DNA of 64,000 nucleotides from Mycobacterium spongiae (GTDB taxonomy: Bacteria > Actinomycetota > Actinomycetes > Mycobacteriales > Mycobacteriaceae). Every line of letters starts with the position of its first letter. The stretch's first letter is position 1. Where the stretch lies: positions 1,984,001 through 2,048,000 of the forward strand of contig NZ_CP046600.1 of NCBI RefSeq assembly GCF_018278905.1. Reading direction: 5' to 3'. Positions 8,824 through 18,847 of this stretch are shown here, one piece after another. The notes beneath the pieces are model-generated. The model was not told the DNA's origin and did no database searches. It saw nothing but the letters and a program-made list of their open reading frames with translations. The translations under genes and the position numbers were made by a program.

Positions 8824-8956
8824 TAGAGGTCCTCTCGGCTGCGTTCTGCGCGCTTTGCTCCCCGGCCACCAACGTTGGTGGCCCGACACCGGTCGTTCAA
8901 CATTCTCGCCTACGGAACGCTACCGCCACACCCGCGTGGGCTTACTCTTGGCTCTC

Positions 8957-10954
8957 GTGTCCAAACTTTCCACCGCCGCGCGCCGGTTGCTCATCGGTCG
9001 GCCGTTTCGTAGTGATCGGCTGAGCCACACGTTGTTGCCGAAGCGGATCGCCCTGCCGGTGTTCGCTTCAGATGCCATGTCATCGGTGGCGTACGCCCCG
9101 GAGGAGATCTTCCTGATGCTGTCGGTGGCCGGCGTGGCGGCCTATGCGATGGCGCCGTGGATCGCGTTGGCCGTGGCCGCGGTGCTATTGGTCGTGGTGT
9201 CCAGCTACCGGCAGAACGTACACGCCTATCCGTCGGGTGGCGGTGACTACGAGATCGTCACCACCAACCTAGGGGACACCGCCGGCCTCGTGGTCGCCAG
9301 CGCGCTGATGGTCGATTACGTTCTTACCGTCGCGGTTTCGATCGCCTCGGCGTCATCGAATATCGGCTCCGCTATTCCGTTCGTGTACGACCACAAGGTG
9401 TTCTTCGCCGTGTGCGCCATCGTGCTCGTGATGGCGATGAACCTGCGCGGCGTTCGCGAATCCGGGCTGGCGTTCGCGGTCCCGACCTATTTGTTCATTG
9501 CGAGTGTCAGCGCCATGCTCATCTGGGGGCTATTTCGGATCTGCGTTCTGAATAACCCGCTGCGTGCCGAATCCGCCGGGTTCGTGATGCACGCAGAACA
9601 CAGCGGGATCGCTGGTCTCGCGCTGGCATTTCTGGTGGCCCGGTCCTTCTCGTCCGGTTGTGCGGCACTAACCGGGGTGGAGGCGATCAGCAACGGCGTG
9701 CCGGCGTTTCGGAAGCCGAAATCGCGCAACGCTGCCACAACGTTGCTCATGTTGGGCGGCATTGCGGTGGCCCTGCTGATGGGGGTGGTCGCGCTGGCAG
9801 TCATGACCGGAGCCCAGGTCGCCGATGATCCCAGTACGCAGCTGACCGGCACTCCACCGGACTACCGCCAGAAGACGCTGGTTGCACAGCTGGCCCATGC
9901 CGTTTTCGGTAGCTTCCATGTCGGGTTCTTGCTGATTACCGCGGCCACGGCACTCATCCTGGTGCTGGCCGCCAACACGGCGTTCAACGGCTTTCCGGTG
10001 CTCGGCTCGGTCTTGGCGCAGCACAGCTACCTGCCACGCCAACTGCACACTCGCGGGGACCGGCTGGCCTTCTCCAACGGGATCCTGTTCCTGGCGGCGT
10101 CGGCGATCGGGGCGGTTGTTGCGTTCCGCGCCGAACTCACCGCGCTGATCCAGCTCTATATCGTCGGTGTGTTCATCTCGTTCACGCTGAGCCAGATCGG
10201 CATGGTACGGCATTGGACCCGGTTGCTGCGTGACGAGACCGATCCACCCGTCCGGCGCAGAATGGTGCGTTCTCGGTTGGTCAACACTGTCGGCTTCATA
10301 TCCACCGGCACGGTCCTATTGATCGTGCTGATTACGAAATTCCTTGCTGGAGCCTGGATCGCGATTGTCACCATGGGCGCGCTCTTCATCGTGATGAAGC
10401 TGATTCGCAGGCACTACGACGCGGTCAACCGGGAATTGGCGGAACAGGCTGCCGATGAGGAAAACGCGATGGTCCTGCCGAGCCGCAATCACGCCGTCGT
10501 GCTGGTTTCGAAGTTGCACCTACCGACGCGGCGCGCGTTGGCCTACGCGCGCGCCACCCGACCTGACATCTTGGAAGCCGTAACGGTCAGCGTCGACGAT
10601 GCCGAGACGCGCGAGCTGGTGCGCCAATGGCAGGACAGCGATATTAGCGTGCCGCTCAAGGTCATTGCCTCCCCGTACCGTGAAATCACCCGTCCAGTAC
10701 TGGATTACGTCAAACGAGCGAGCAAGGAGTCGCCGCGAACGGTGGTGACCGTTTTCATCCCCGAGTATGTCGTGGGGCGCTGGTGGGAGCAGGTTCTGCA
10801 CAACCAGAGCGCATTGCGGCTCAAGGGCAGGTTGTTGTTCATGCCAGGGGTGATGGTGACATCGGTTCCCTGGCAGCTGACTTCGTCCGAACGGCTGAAG
10901 ACGTTGGAGCCGCACGTGGCTCCCGGTGATACACGTCGGGGGATCCTCGATTGA
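8957..10954 (+). CDS. KimA-type APC permease, probable K+ transporter
   Basis: Homologue of Rv2690c, usually labelled an amino-acid permease. From the GTG at 8957 the protein is 665 residues: about 12 membrane segments (to about 470) and a cytosolic C-terminal domain of about 190 residues. The N-terminus closely follows Bacillus subtilis KimA as I recall it: RLLIGRPFRSD, then SDAMSSVAYAPEEI (Asp39 at the expected substrate position), SYRQNVHAYPSGGGDYE and LMVDYVLTVAVSIAS. KimA is a proton-coupled K+ symporter. Divergent from ceoB/ceoC across 133 bp; stop overlaps the next gene. K+ as substrate is inference. Confidence 0.82.
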   Translation: MSKLSTAARRLLIGRPFRSDRLSHTLLPKRIALPVFASDAMSSVAYAPEEIFLMLSVAGVAAYAMAPWIALAVAAVLLVVVSSYRQNVHAYPSGGGDYEIVTTNLGDTAGLVVASALMVDYVLTVAVSIASASSNIGSAIPFVYDHKVFFAVCAIVLVMAMNLRGVRESGLAFAVPTYLFIASVSAMLIWGLFRICVLNNPLRAESAGFVMHAEHSGIAGLALAFLVARSFSSGCAALTGVEAISNGVPAFRKPKSRNAATTLLMLGGIAVALLMGVVALAVMTGAQVADDPSTQLTGTPPDYRQKTLVAQLAHAVFGSFHVGFLLITAATALILVLAANTAFNGFPVLGSVLAQHSYLPRQLHTRGDRLAFSNGILFLAASAIGAVVAFRAELTALIQLYIVGVFISFTLSQIGMVRHWTRLLRDETDPPVRRRMVRSRLVNTVGFISTGTVLLIVLITKFLAGAWIAIVTMGALFIVMKLIRRHYDAVNRELAEQAADEENAMVLPSRNHAVVLVSKLHLPTRRALAYARATRPDILEAVTVSVDDAETRELVRQWQDSDISVPLKVIASPYREITRPVLDYVKRASKESPRTVVTVFIPEYVVGRWWEQVLHNQSALRLKGRLLFMPGVMVTSVPWQLTSSERLKTLEPHVAPGDTRRGILD

Positions 10955-12198
10955 CCCGAGACCCCGACCGAGCCATCGATCACGCGACGCCGCCGGCACC
11001 GTGTGGGGACCTCACGGTGGTTGCCGGTGCGCCCGCGAACGGTGGCAGCTGCGTCGCGCACCACGCAGGCCGGGTGGTCTTCGTCCGCTACGCGTTGCCC
11101 GGTGAACGCGTGCGAGTACGCGTCACTGCGGACCGCGGTTCCTATTGGCACGCAGAGGTTGTCGAGGTGATTGACCCGTCATCCGACAGGCGGGCGCCGC
11201 TATGCCCGATCGCCGGGGTGAACGGCTCTGGGTGTTGCGATCTGGCGTTCGCCGCTCCAGAAGCTGCCCTGGCGCTCAAGGGACAAGTTGTGGCCAACCA
11301 GCTGGAACGTCTGGGTGGATATCGCTGGAATGGTGAGGTGCAACCACTGTCGGATGCGGGCCCCACCGGTTGGCGTACCCGGGTCCGGCTTGACGTGGGT
11401 GCTAGCGGCCGCGCCGGTTTCCACCGCTACCACAGCGATGAGCTGGTCACTGACCTGCGCTGCGGGCAGCTGCCGGCCGGCATGCTCGATGGGCTTGCAA
11501 CGGGCGACTGGACGCCGGCGGCCCAATTGCATGTGGCAGTCGACGACGAGGGTGAGCGCCATGTGGTGGTGCGCACCGCGCGGCACGGCCGCCGCAACGC
11601 ACCCAACCGGTACGCGACGAAGGTGGTCGAGGGTGAGTATCACGCGCTGCAGCGGGTGGGCCTGCGCAGCTGGCGGGTGCCAGTCACGGCCTTCTGGCAG
11701 GCCCACCGCGACGCGGCGGCGGTGTATAGCGGCCTGGTCGCCGACTGGGCGCAACCCGGTGCCGGCAACACCGCCTGGGATCTCTACGGCGGTGCGGGAG
11801 TCTTTGCGGCCGTGCTCGGCGAGGCGGTGGGGGAGTCCGGGCGGGTGCTGACCGTCGATACCTCGCGTGCGGCATCGGGGGCCGCGCGTGCCGCCGTGGG
11901 CGATCTACCACAAGTGGAGACCGTCACCGGTTCGGTGCGACGGACGCTCGAGGCGCAACGAGCAGGTGCTGACGTGGCAGTGCTAGATCCGCCGCGGTCG
12001 GGTGCCGGGCGTGAAGTGATCGACCTCGTGGCTGCCGCGGGCGTACCACGTGTCGTGCATATCGGTTGCGAGGCAGCGTCTTTTGCTCGTGATATCGGTC
12101 TCTACCTCGGTCATGGTTACCGCGTCGAAAAGATCAAGGTGTTCGACGCGTTCCCGCTGACCCACTACGCCGAGTGCTTTGGGCTCTTAACCCGCTAG
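10951..12198 (+). CDS. TRAM-domain class I RNA methyltransferase (RumA/TrmA family)
   Basis: Homologue of Rv2689c, predicted to methylate C5 of uridine in rRNA or tRNA with S-adenosylmethionine. A TRAM domain occupies about 20-75 (VAGAPANGGSCVAHHAGRVVFV), an insert follows, and the Rossmann methyltransferase starts near 270 with AWDLYGGAGVFAAVLG; the VLDPPRSGAG motif near 345 and the cysteine in VVHIGCEAASFARD are the catalytic features of the family. Start is uncertain: a TTG at 10951 overlaps the permease stop; shorter starts are possible. Confidence 0.88.
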   Translation: MTRDPDRAIDHATPPAPCGDLTVVAGAPANGGSCVAHHAGRVVFVRYALPGERVRVRVTADRGSYWHAEVVEVIDPSSDRRAPLCPIAGVNGSGCCDLAFAAPEAALALKGQVVANQLERLGGYRWNGEVQPLSDAGPTGWRTRVRLDVGASGRAGFHRYHSDELVTDLRCGQLPAGMLDGLATGDWTPAAQLHVAVDDEGERHVVVRTARHGRRNAPNRYATKVVEGEYHALQRVGLRSWRVPVTAFWQAHRDAAAVYSGLVADWAQPGAGNTAWDLYGGAGVFAAVLGEAVGESGRVLTVDTSRAASGAARAAVGDLPQVETVTGSVRRTLEAQRAGADVAVLDPPRSGAGREVIDLVAAAGVPRVVHIGCEAASFARDIGLYLGHGYRVEKIKVFDAFPLTHYAECFGLLTR

Positions 12199-12552
12199 CG
12201 CACCTCACAAATGGCGGCCCCCTGTCACGGCTCTAACGTCCATGCGTGCCGTAGGCCGCATCGCATACCGCATCAAAGCGCGCAACGAGGCGAAATGCGA
12301 CAAAACGCTTACTGATTTCTAAAGGCCTGTGTGCATTCTGCATCGTGGCCGTGCACATCGTGTGCACATTGCTACAGGTTGTGGGCACATTGAATCAGCA
12401 AATCTATGAACCAAATATGAACTGATCGCGAGTCGCTGGACTCGAGGAATTTTCGGCAACGGTCGATGTAGTGTCCTACGGCCAAGCGGGTAGATGACCG
12501 TGTGACACGGACCGCGTGGGAAAACCGCCACGCGAGAAAGGGGGTTTGAGTC
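12199..12552. other. Leader region of the PPE gene
   Basis: A 354-bp gap with no convincing gene on either strand. It contains closely spaced GTGCAC palindromes near 12353-12370 and the hairpin at 12513-12534. It presumably carries the PPE promoter, although I see no unambiguous -35/-10 pair. Confidence 0.6.
12513..12534 (+). promoter_or_regulatory. Hairpin in the 5' leader of the PPE gene
   Basis: CGCGTGG (12513-12519) and CCACGCG (12528-12534) form a perfect 7-bp stem with an 8-base loop, ending 18 bases before the ATG and just before the GAAAGGGGG ribosome-binding site. Its position could modulate translation; this is inference. Confidence 0.4.
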
Positions 12553-15500
12553 ATGAACTTTTCGGTGTTGCCACCAGAGATCAACTCAGCCAGGCTCTTT
12601 TCCGGAGCTGGCTCAGGCCCGATGTTGGCGGCCTCGGCCGCCTGGGATGGCTTGGCGTCCGAATTAGACTCGGCGGCAACAGCTTTTGTGTCGCTGACCG
12701 CAGAATTGGTCGATCAGGCGTGGCAGGGTTCGGCGGCTCAGGCCATGGCATCAGCGGCGGCGCCGTATGCGGGCTGGTTGAGCAGCGCGGCAACCCAAGC
12801 AACGGTCGCGGCCTCGCAGGCCAATGCGGTCGCCGACGTTTTTGAGGCGGCGCTGGCGGCCACCGTGCATCCGGCGCTGGTGGCAGCCAACCGCGATCAG
12901 TTCGTGGCACTGGTGTTGTCGAATGTGTTGGGGCTCAATGCCCCGGCGATCGCGGCAACCGAATTCCAGTACGAGGAGATGTGGGCTCAAGACGTCGCCG
13001 CGATGGTGGCGTACCACGGTGGAGCAGCCGCGGCGGTGGCGCAGTTGGCGGGGGGGCCTGTGCAGGCGTTGGCGACCGCCCCGGCGCAGGCGGTGTCGGC
13101 GGTGTCGGAGTGGCCGAACTTTGGTTATGGCAATGTGGGGGGCGGCAATGTCGGGTTCTTCAACACCGGTGAGTTCAACGTCGGTGGGTTCAACACCGGT
13201 TCGGCCAACATCGGGTTTGGCAACCTGAGTCCGAATTTCCCGGTGGATCCCAACAACCTCACTGCCTTTGGTGCGTTGGGAATCGGTAACAACGGCCTGA
13301 ATAACGTGGGCCTGCTCAACACTGGTACCAACAACCAGGGCTTGCCCGTGGGGTTGCTGTCGTTGTTGGGTGCGGGCAATCACGGCAACTTCAACCAGGG
13401 CCTGTTCAATACCGGTAATCACAACATCGGTATCGGGCTGACCGGCGACAACCTGATCGGGATTGGCCCACTGCACATCAATTCCGGTGCATTGTCGGCG
13501 GTCGCGGCGCAATTGGCGGCACCAGCGTCGGCGGCGGCACAGTTGGTGGCTGCGCCGGCGCAGGCGGTGTCGGCGGTCTCGGAGTGGCCGAACTTCGGTT
13601 ACGGCAATGTGGGGGGCGGCAACGTCGGGTTCTTCAACACCGGTGAGTTCAACATCGGTGGGTTCAACACTGGTTCGGCCAACATCGGGTTGGGCAACCT
13701 GAGTCCGAATTTCCCGGTGGATCCCAACAATCTCACTGCCTTTGGTGGTTTGGGTATCGGTAACAACGGCCTGAATAACGTGGGCCTGTTCAACACCGGT
13801 ATCAACAACCAGGGCTTGCCGTTGAGCTATCTGTCGTTGTTGGGTGTGGGCAATGAGGGCAGTTTCAACCAGGGGCTGTTCAACACGGGTAATCACAACA
13901 TCGGTATCGGGCTGACTGGTGATCATCTGATCGGGATTGGTCCGCTGAACTTCGACCACGGTGCGCTATCAGGGTTGGTGTCGCCGGCGCAGGCGTTGGC
14001 GGCCGCGCCAGCGCAGGCGGTGTCGGAGTGGCCGAACTTCGGTTACGGCAATGTGGGGGGCGGCAACGTCGGGTTCTTCAACACCGGTGAGTTCAACATC
14101 GGTGGGTTTAACACTGGTTCGGCCAACATCGGGTTGGGCAACCTGAGTCCGAATTTCCCGGTGGATCCCGACAACGTCACCGTCTTTGGTGGTTTGGGTA
14201 TCGGTAACAACGGCCTGAATAACGTGGGCCTGTTCAACACCGGTATCAACAACCAGGGCTTGCCGTTGAGCTATCTGTCGTTGTTGGGTGTGGGCAATGA
14301 GGGCAGTTTCAACCAGGGCCTGTTCAACACCGGTAATCACAACATCGGTATCGGGCTAAACGGTGATCACCTGATCGGGATCGGTCCGCTGAACTTCGAC
14401 CACGGTGCGCTATCAGGGTTGGTGTCGCCGGCGCAGGCGTTGGCGACCGCGCCAGCGCAGGCGATGTCGCAGTGGCCGAACTTCGGTTACGGCAATGTGG
14501 GGGGCGGCAACGTCGGGTTCTTCAACACCGGTGAGTTCAACATCGGTGGGTTTAACACTGGTTCGGCCAACATCGGGTTGGGCAACCTGAGTCCGAATTT
14601 CCCGGTGGATCCCGACAACGTCACCGTCTTTGGTGGTTTGGGTATCGGTAACAACGGCCTGAATAACGTGGGCCTGTTCAACACTGGTATCAACAACCAG
14701 GGCTTGCCGTTGAGCTATCTGTCGTTGTTGGGTGTGGGCAATGAGGGAACCTTTAACCAGGGCCTGTTCAACACCGGTAATCACAACATCGGTATCGGGC
14801 TAAACGGTGATCACCTGATCGGGATCGGTCCGCTGAACTTCGGCCACGGTGCGCTATCAGGGTTGGTGTCGCCGGCGCAGGCGTTGGCGACCGCGCCAGC
14901 GCAGGCGGTGTCGGCGGTGTCGGAGTGGCCGAACTTCGGTTACGGCAATGTGGGGGGCGGCAACGTCGGGTTCTTCAACACCGGTGAGTTCAACATCGGT
15001 GGGTTCAACACTGGTTCGGCCAACATCGGGTTGGGCAACCTGAGCCCGAATTTCCCGGTGGATCCCGACAACGTCACCGTCTTTGGTGGTTTGGGTATCG
15101 GTAACAACGGCCTGAATAACGTGGGCCTGTTCAACACTGGTATCAACAACCAGGGCTTGCCGTTGAGCTATCTGTCGTTGTTGGGTGTGGGCAATGAGGG
15201 AACCTTTAACCAGGGCCTGTTCAACACCGGCAACCACAACATCGGCATCGGGCTAAACGGTGATCACCTGATCGGGATCGGTCCGCTGAACTTCGACCAC
15301 GGCGCGCTATCAGGGTTGGTGTCGCCGGCGCAGGCGTTGGCGGCCGCGCCAGCGCAGGCGATGTCGCAGTGGCCGAACTTCGGTTACGGCAATGTCGGTG
15401 GCGGCAACGTCGGGTTCTTCAATGACGGTGAGTTCAACATCGGTGGGTTTAACACCGGGTCGATCAACATCGGTTTCGGCAACGTGAGCCCGAACTTCCC

Positions 15501-16233
15501 GGTCGATCCCAACAACGTCACCACGTTCGGTTCGATTGGTATCGGTAACAACGGTCTCGAGAACGTGGGCCTGTTCAACACCGGTACCGGCAACCAGGGC
15601 TTGCCGATCGGCCGTCTGCCCTGGCTTGGTGTCGGCAACGAGGGCAACTTCAACCAGGGCCTGTTCAACACCGGCAACAACAACATCGGCATCGGGCTCG
15701 CTGGCGACAACCTGATCGGGATTGGCCCGCTGCACATCGAGCAGGGTGCGCTATCAGGGTTGCTGTCGGCGCCGGCGCAGGCGCTGGCGGCATGGCCGGA
15801 GCAGGCGGCGCAGAGCCTGTCGGATCTGCCGAACTTCGGTTACGGCAATGTGGGCAGCGGTAACTTCGGGTTCTTCAATACCGGTGAGTTCAACTTTGGT
15901 CTCAACAATCTGGGCGCGGGCAACTTTGGCGGCTTCAATACCGGTTCGATCAACATCGGTTTCGGCAATGTGAGCCCGAACTTCCCGGTGGATCCCAACA
16001 ACGTCACCACCTTTGGTGCGATTGGCATCGGTAACAACGGCCTCGAGAACGTGGGTCTGTTCAACACCGGAATCGGCAACACCGGCTTGCCATTCAGCTA
16101 TCTGCCCTGGCTTGGTGTTGGCAACGAGGGCAACTTCAACCAGGGCCTGTTCAACACCGGCAACAACAACATCGGCATTGGGCTCACCGGCGACAACCTC
16201 ATCGGTATCGGCCCGCTGCACATTGCCGCATAG
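12553..16233 (+). CDS. PPE family protein, MPTR subclass
   Basis: The first 160 residues form a PPE domain: [10 protein letters not shown] with the Pro-Pro-Glu at 7-9, [12 protein letters not shown] carrying the WxG turn near 55, and [11 protein letters not shown] near 140. The rest to residue 1226 is made of pentapeptide-type NxGxGN/FNTG repeats arranged in seven units of about 148 residues. PPE proteins are exported by type VII (ESX) secretion and lie at the cell surface; function of this one is unknown. No PE partner is adjacent. It sits between homologues of Rv2689c and Rv2688c, where I believe M. tuberculosis has no PPE gene. ATG preceded by GAAAGGGGG. Confidence 0.93.
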   Translation: MNFSVLPPEINSARLFSGAGSGPMLAASAAWDGLASELDSAATAFVSLTAELVDQAWQGSAAQAMASAAAPYAGWLSSAATQATVAASQANAVADVFEAALAATVHPALVAANRDQFVALVLSNVLGLNAPAIAATEFQYEEMWAQDVAAMVAYHGGAAAAVAQLAGGPVQALATAPAQAVSAVSEWPNFGYGNVGGGNVGFFNTGEFNVGGFNTGSANIGFGNLSPNFPVDPNNLTAFGALGIGNNGLNNVGLLNTGTNNQGLPVGLLSLLGAGNHGNFNQGLFNTGNHNIGIGLTGDNLIGIGPLHINSGALSAVAAQLAAPASAAAQLVAAPAQAVSAVSEWPNFGYGNVGGGNVGFFNTGEFNIGGFNTGSANIGLGNLSPNFPVDPNNLTAFGGLGIGNNGLNNVGLFNTGINNQGLPLSYLSLLGVGNEGSFNQGLFNTGNHNIGIGLTGDHLIGIGPLNFDHGALSGLVSPAQALAAAPAQAVSEWPNFGYGNVGGGNVGFFNTGEFNIGGFNTGSANIGLGNLSPNFPVDPDNVTVFGGLGIGNNGLNNVGLFNTGINNQGLPLSYLSLLGVGNEGSFNQGLFNTGNHNIGIGLNGDHLIGIGPLNFDHGALSGLVSPAQALATAPAQAMSQWPNFGYGNVGGGNVGFFNTGEFNIGGFNTGSANIGLGNLSPNFPVDPDNVTVFGGLGIGNNGLNNVGLFNTGINNQGLPLSYLSLLGVGNEGTFNQGLFNTGNHNIGIGLNGDHLIGIGPLNFGHGALSGLVSPAQALATAPAQAVSAVSEWPNFGYGNVGGGNVGFFNTGEFNIGGFNTGSANIGLGNLSPNFPVDPDNVTVFGGLGIGNNGLNNVGLFNTGINNQGLPLSYLSLLGVGNEGTFNQGLFNTGNHNIGIGLNGDHLIGIGPLNFDHGALSGLVSPAQALAAAPAQAMSQWPNFGYGNVGGGNVGFFNDGEFNIGGFNTGSINIGFGNVSPNFPVDPNNVTTFGSIGIGNNGLENVGLFNTGTGNQGLPIGRLPWLGVGNEGNFNQGLFNTGNNNIGIGLAGDNLIGIGPLHIEQGALSGLLSAPAQALAAWPEQAAQSLSDLPNFGYGNVGSGNFGFFNTGEFNFGLNNLGAGNFGGFNTGSINIGFGNVSPNFPVDPNNVTTFGAIGIGNNGLENVGLFNTGIGNTGLPFSYLPWLGVGNEGNFNQGLFNTGNNNIGIGLTGDNLIGIGPLHIAA
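13111..16230 (+). repeat. Seven tandem ~444-456 bp repeats inside the PPE gene
   Basis: Units, marked by the codons for (W/L)PNFGYGNVG, begin at 13111, 13585, 14029, 14473, 14926, 15370 and 15826, spaced 474, 444, 444, 453, 444 and 456 bp. All are multiples of three, so copy changes keep the frame. Units 3, 4 and 5 are nearly identical in DNA, pointing to recent duplication or gene conversion; units 1, 6 and 7 are more diverged. Confidence 0.92.
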
Positions 16234-16473
16234 ATGCGGATCTGTCCGTAGCCGATTCAGGCGCGGTGTGAGCAGCGGCCGCTCGGCGGGTGAATCTCCA
16301 CCGCCGGGCGGGCCGCTGGGGACCTCCACACCCTGCTGCCGCGATGCCGACGCGAGCCCGAGCCCGACTATGCTGACGATGGCGATCCGGGAAGTCTGGT
16401 CGGAACAGACAATCCGTGTTCCCGCGCGGCACGTCCGGCGTACCGCGCTCACCGGGAGGGAAGAGCGTCCGTC

Positions 16474-17388
16474 ATGCCCGACATCACGCCAGCGGCCCAA
16501 CCTGCGGACGTCGCGACCGAGGTGATCCGGGTCCGCGGGCTCACCTTTTCCTACCCCAAGGCGCCAACGCCCGCCGTGCGAGGTATGGACTTCACGGTGA
16601 GCCGCGGCGAGATCTTCGGGTTCCTCGGCCCCAGCGGAGCGGGGAAATCGACGACGCAGCGACTACTCATCGGCCTGCTTCGTGGCCACGATGGGGAGGC
16701 CACGGTCTGGGGCCACGAGCCGAAGGCCTGGGGACCTGACTACTACGAGCGCATCGGCGTGTCATTCGAGCTCCCCAACCACTACCAGCGGCTTAGCGGG
16801 CTAGAGAACCTCAGGTTCTTCGCGTCGCTGTATGGATGCGCAACGGTCGACCCGATGCAGCTGCTCGACGCCGTCGGCCTGGCCGAGGACGCCCACACCC
16901 GAGTGGGCAAGTACTCCAAGGGCATGCAGATGCGGCTGACCTTTGCCAGGTCGCTGCTCAATGATCCCGAATTGCTCTTCCTCGACGAACCAACCGCCGG
17001 CCTGGACCCGGTGAACGCTCGTGGAGTCAAACAAATGATCCTGGATTTGAAAGCCCGCGGGCGCACAGTGTTCCTGACCACCCACGACATGGCGACGGCC
17101 GATGAGCTCTGTGATCGGGTGGCGTTCGTCGTCGATGGGACGATCGTCGCGCTCGATCGGCCCGCCGAACTGAAGATCGCGCGGAGCCGGCGGAAGGTCC
17201 GCGTCGAATACCGCGACACGAGAGAACGGGGTGGCGGTCTGGCCGCTGCCGAGTTCGCGATCGATACCCTGGCCGATGATCCCGCCTTCCACGCGGTGCT
17301 GCGTGAACATCACGTCGAGACCATCCACAGCAGGGAAGCCACCCTCGACGACGTCTTCGTTGAAGTCACCGGCCGGCGGTTGGCGTGA
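16474..17388 (+). CDS. ABC exporter ATP-binding protein
   Basis: Homologue of Rv2688c, the ATPase of a drug exporter reported to act on fluoroquinolones in mycobacteria. The 304 residues show Walker A GPSGAGKST (about 52-60), Q-loop region, a degenerate signature YSKGMQ in place of LSGGQ, Walker B LLFLDEPTAGLDP and switch His in TTHDMA. A C-terminal extension of about 70 residues is typical of DrrA-type exporters. It overlaps the first permease gene by 4 bp. Confidence 0.92.
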   Translation: MPDITPAAQPADVATEVIRVRGLTFSYPKAPTPAVRGMDFTVSRGEIFGFLGPSGAGKSTTQRLLIGLLRGHDGEATVWGHEPKAWGPDYYERIGVSFELPNHYQRLSGLENLRFFASLYGCATVDPMQLLDAVGLAEDAHTRVGKYSKGMQMRLTFARSLLNDPELLFLDEPTAGLDPVNARGVKQMILDLKARGRTVFLTTHDMATADELCDRVAFVVDGTIVALDRPAELKIARSRRKVRVEYRDTRERGGGLAAAEFAIDTLADDPAFHAVLREHHVETIHSREATLDDVFVEVTGRRLA

Positions 17389-18095
17389 CGCGCCTCGCAA
17401 CGGCGCTGCGGCTGGAGTTGGTCCTGCAATCCCGGCAGCGGTTCCTGCACGCGGCGACATTCTCCGGGTTGATTTGGCTAGCCGTGCTGCTGCCGATGCC
17501 AGGCCACCTACGTCCGGTTGCCGAACCCTACGTGCTCGTGGGCGACATCATCGTCATCGGGTTCTTCTTCGTCGGGGGCACCGTGTTCTTCGAAAAGCAG
17601 GAACGCACGCTGTCCGCGGTTATCGCCAGCCCGCTCCGGTTCGGCGAGTACCTCGTCGCCAAACTGGCCGTTCTGCTCCTCATCTCGCTGACAGTGGCCG
17701 TCGCGGTAGTGACTGTCGCACACGGATTTTCCTATCGCCCGGCACCGATGATCCTCGGGGTGGCGCTGGGGACGTTGCTGATGCTATTGGTGGGCTTCAC
17801 CAGCTCGTTGCCGTTTGCCTCCATCACCGACTGGTTTCTGGCGGCGAGCATCCCACTTGCGGTGATGAACCTACCGCTCCTGTACTACTCCGGCCTGTGG
17901 CCTAACCCAGTGTTGTATCTGTGGCCGACCCAGGGACCATTGCTGCTCCTGGGCGCTGCCTTCGACCAGATACGTCTGGCGCCCTGGCAGTTCGGATACG
18001 CCGTGTGCTACCCGATTGTTTGTCTGGCCGGGCTGTACTGGGCCGCCAGGGCGATGTTCACCCGGCACGTTGTCGAGAAGGCGGGCGGATGGTGA
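17385..18095 (+). CDS. ABC exporter permease subunit (first)
   Basis: Homologue of Rv2687c. The 236-residue protein has about six membrane helices (for example VGDIIVIGFFFVGGTVFF and LVAKLAVLLLISLTVAVAVV) in the ABC-2 arrangement, with the cytosolic helix motif EKQERTLSAVIASPL that contacts the ATPase. GTG start overlaps the ATPase stop, and its own stop overlaps the second permease, so the three genes are one translationally coupled operon. Confidence 0.88.
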   Translation: MTRLATALRLELVLQSRQRFLHAATFSGLIWLAVLLPMPGHLRPVAEPYVLVGDIIVIGFFFVGGTVFFEKQERTLSAVIASPLRFGEYLVAKLAVLLLISLTVAVAVVTVAHGFSYRPAPMILGVALGTLLMLLVGFTSSLPFASITDWFLAASIPLAVMNLPLLYYSGLWPNPVLYLWPTQGPLLLLGAAFDQIRLAPWQFGYAVCYPIVCLAGLYWAARAMFTRHVVEKAGGW

Positions 18096-18841
18096 TCGCT
18101 GGTATGCCGGCGCGGGCACTGGTCGCATTCGGCCGCAACGACCTTCGCGGTACCTACCGCGACCCGCTGTTGGTCATGATCGTCGTCGCACCGGTAATCT
18201 GGACCACTGGCGTGGCGCTACTCACTCCGCGCGTTGCCACGATGTTGGCCAACCGCAATGGATTCGATCTCGCTGCCTACTATCCGTTGATCTTGACCGC
18301 GTTCCTGCTGTTGACCAGCATCATCGTCGTCGGGGCGCTGGCCGCCTTCCTTGTTCTGGACGAGGTCGACGCCGGCACGCTGACTGCGCTGCGCGTCACC
18401 CCCGTACCGTTGTCAGCCTTTTTCGCCTATCGCGCAGGCACCGTCGTCGTCGTGACGGCCATCTATGTGGTTGCCACGGTGTCGTTCAGCGGGCTGCTAG
18501 ACCTGAGTCTGGTGCCGTCGGTGATCCCGATAGGGTTGCTGGCGGGTCTATCGGCAGTCGTGACCCTGTTGGCGATTATTGCCGTGGTGAACAACAAGAT
18601 TCAGGCGTTGGCGGCGGTCCGTGGACTGGGCTTGTTGATCGCCGGCCTGCCCTGCATGGCGTGGTTCGTCCACTCAGGGTGGAACGTCGCGTTCGGTGTG
18701 TTACCACCGTACTGGGCCGCCAAGGCGTTCTGGGTCGCCAACGATCGTGGCAGTTGGTGGCCCTATCTGGTCGGGGGCGCGGTCTACAACGTCGCCATCG
18801 CTTGGCTGCTGTTTCGGCGCTTCCGCGCCAAGTACCCGTGA
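18089..18841 (+). CDS. ABC exporter permease subunit (second)
   Basis: Homologue of Rv2686c. From the ATG at 18089 it is 250 residues with six predicted helices and the coupling-helix motif LDEVDAGTLTALRVTPVPL, which parallels that of the first permease. Start chosen because it overlaps the upstream stop and matches the usual length. It converges on the ArsB-type gene with only 6 bp between stops. Confidence 0.88.
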   Translation: MVIAGMPARALVAFGRNDLRGTYRDPLLVMIVVAPVIWTTGVALLTPRVATMLANRNGFDLAAYYPLILTAFLLLTSIIVVGALAAFLVLDEVDAGTLTALRVTPVPLSAFFAYRAGTVVVVTAIYVVATVSFSGLLDLSLVPSVIPIGLLAGLSAVVTLLAIIAVVNNKIQALAAVRGLGLLIAGLPCMAWFVHSGWNVAFGVLPPYWAAKAFWVANDRGSWWPYLVGGAVYNVAIAWLLFRRFRAKYP

Positions 18842-18847
18842 CCCCGG

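Noticed and set aside
12751..13959. Long minus-strand open frame (402 codons) inside the PPE gene, with similar ones at each repeat
   Set aside because: It is the antisense of the MPTR repeat, its sequence simply mirrors the repeat period, and the plus-strand PPE protein is certain.
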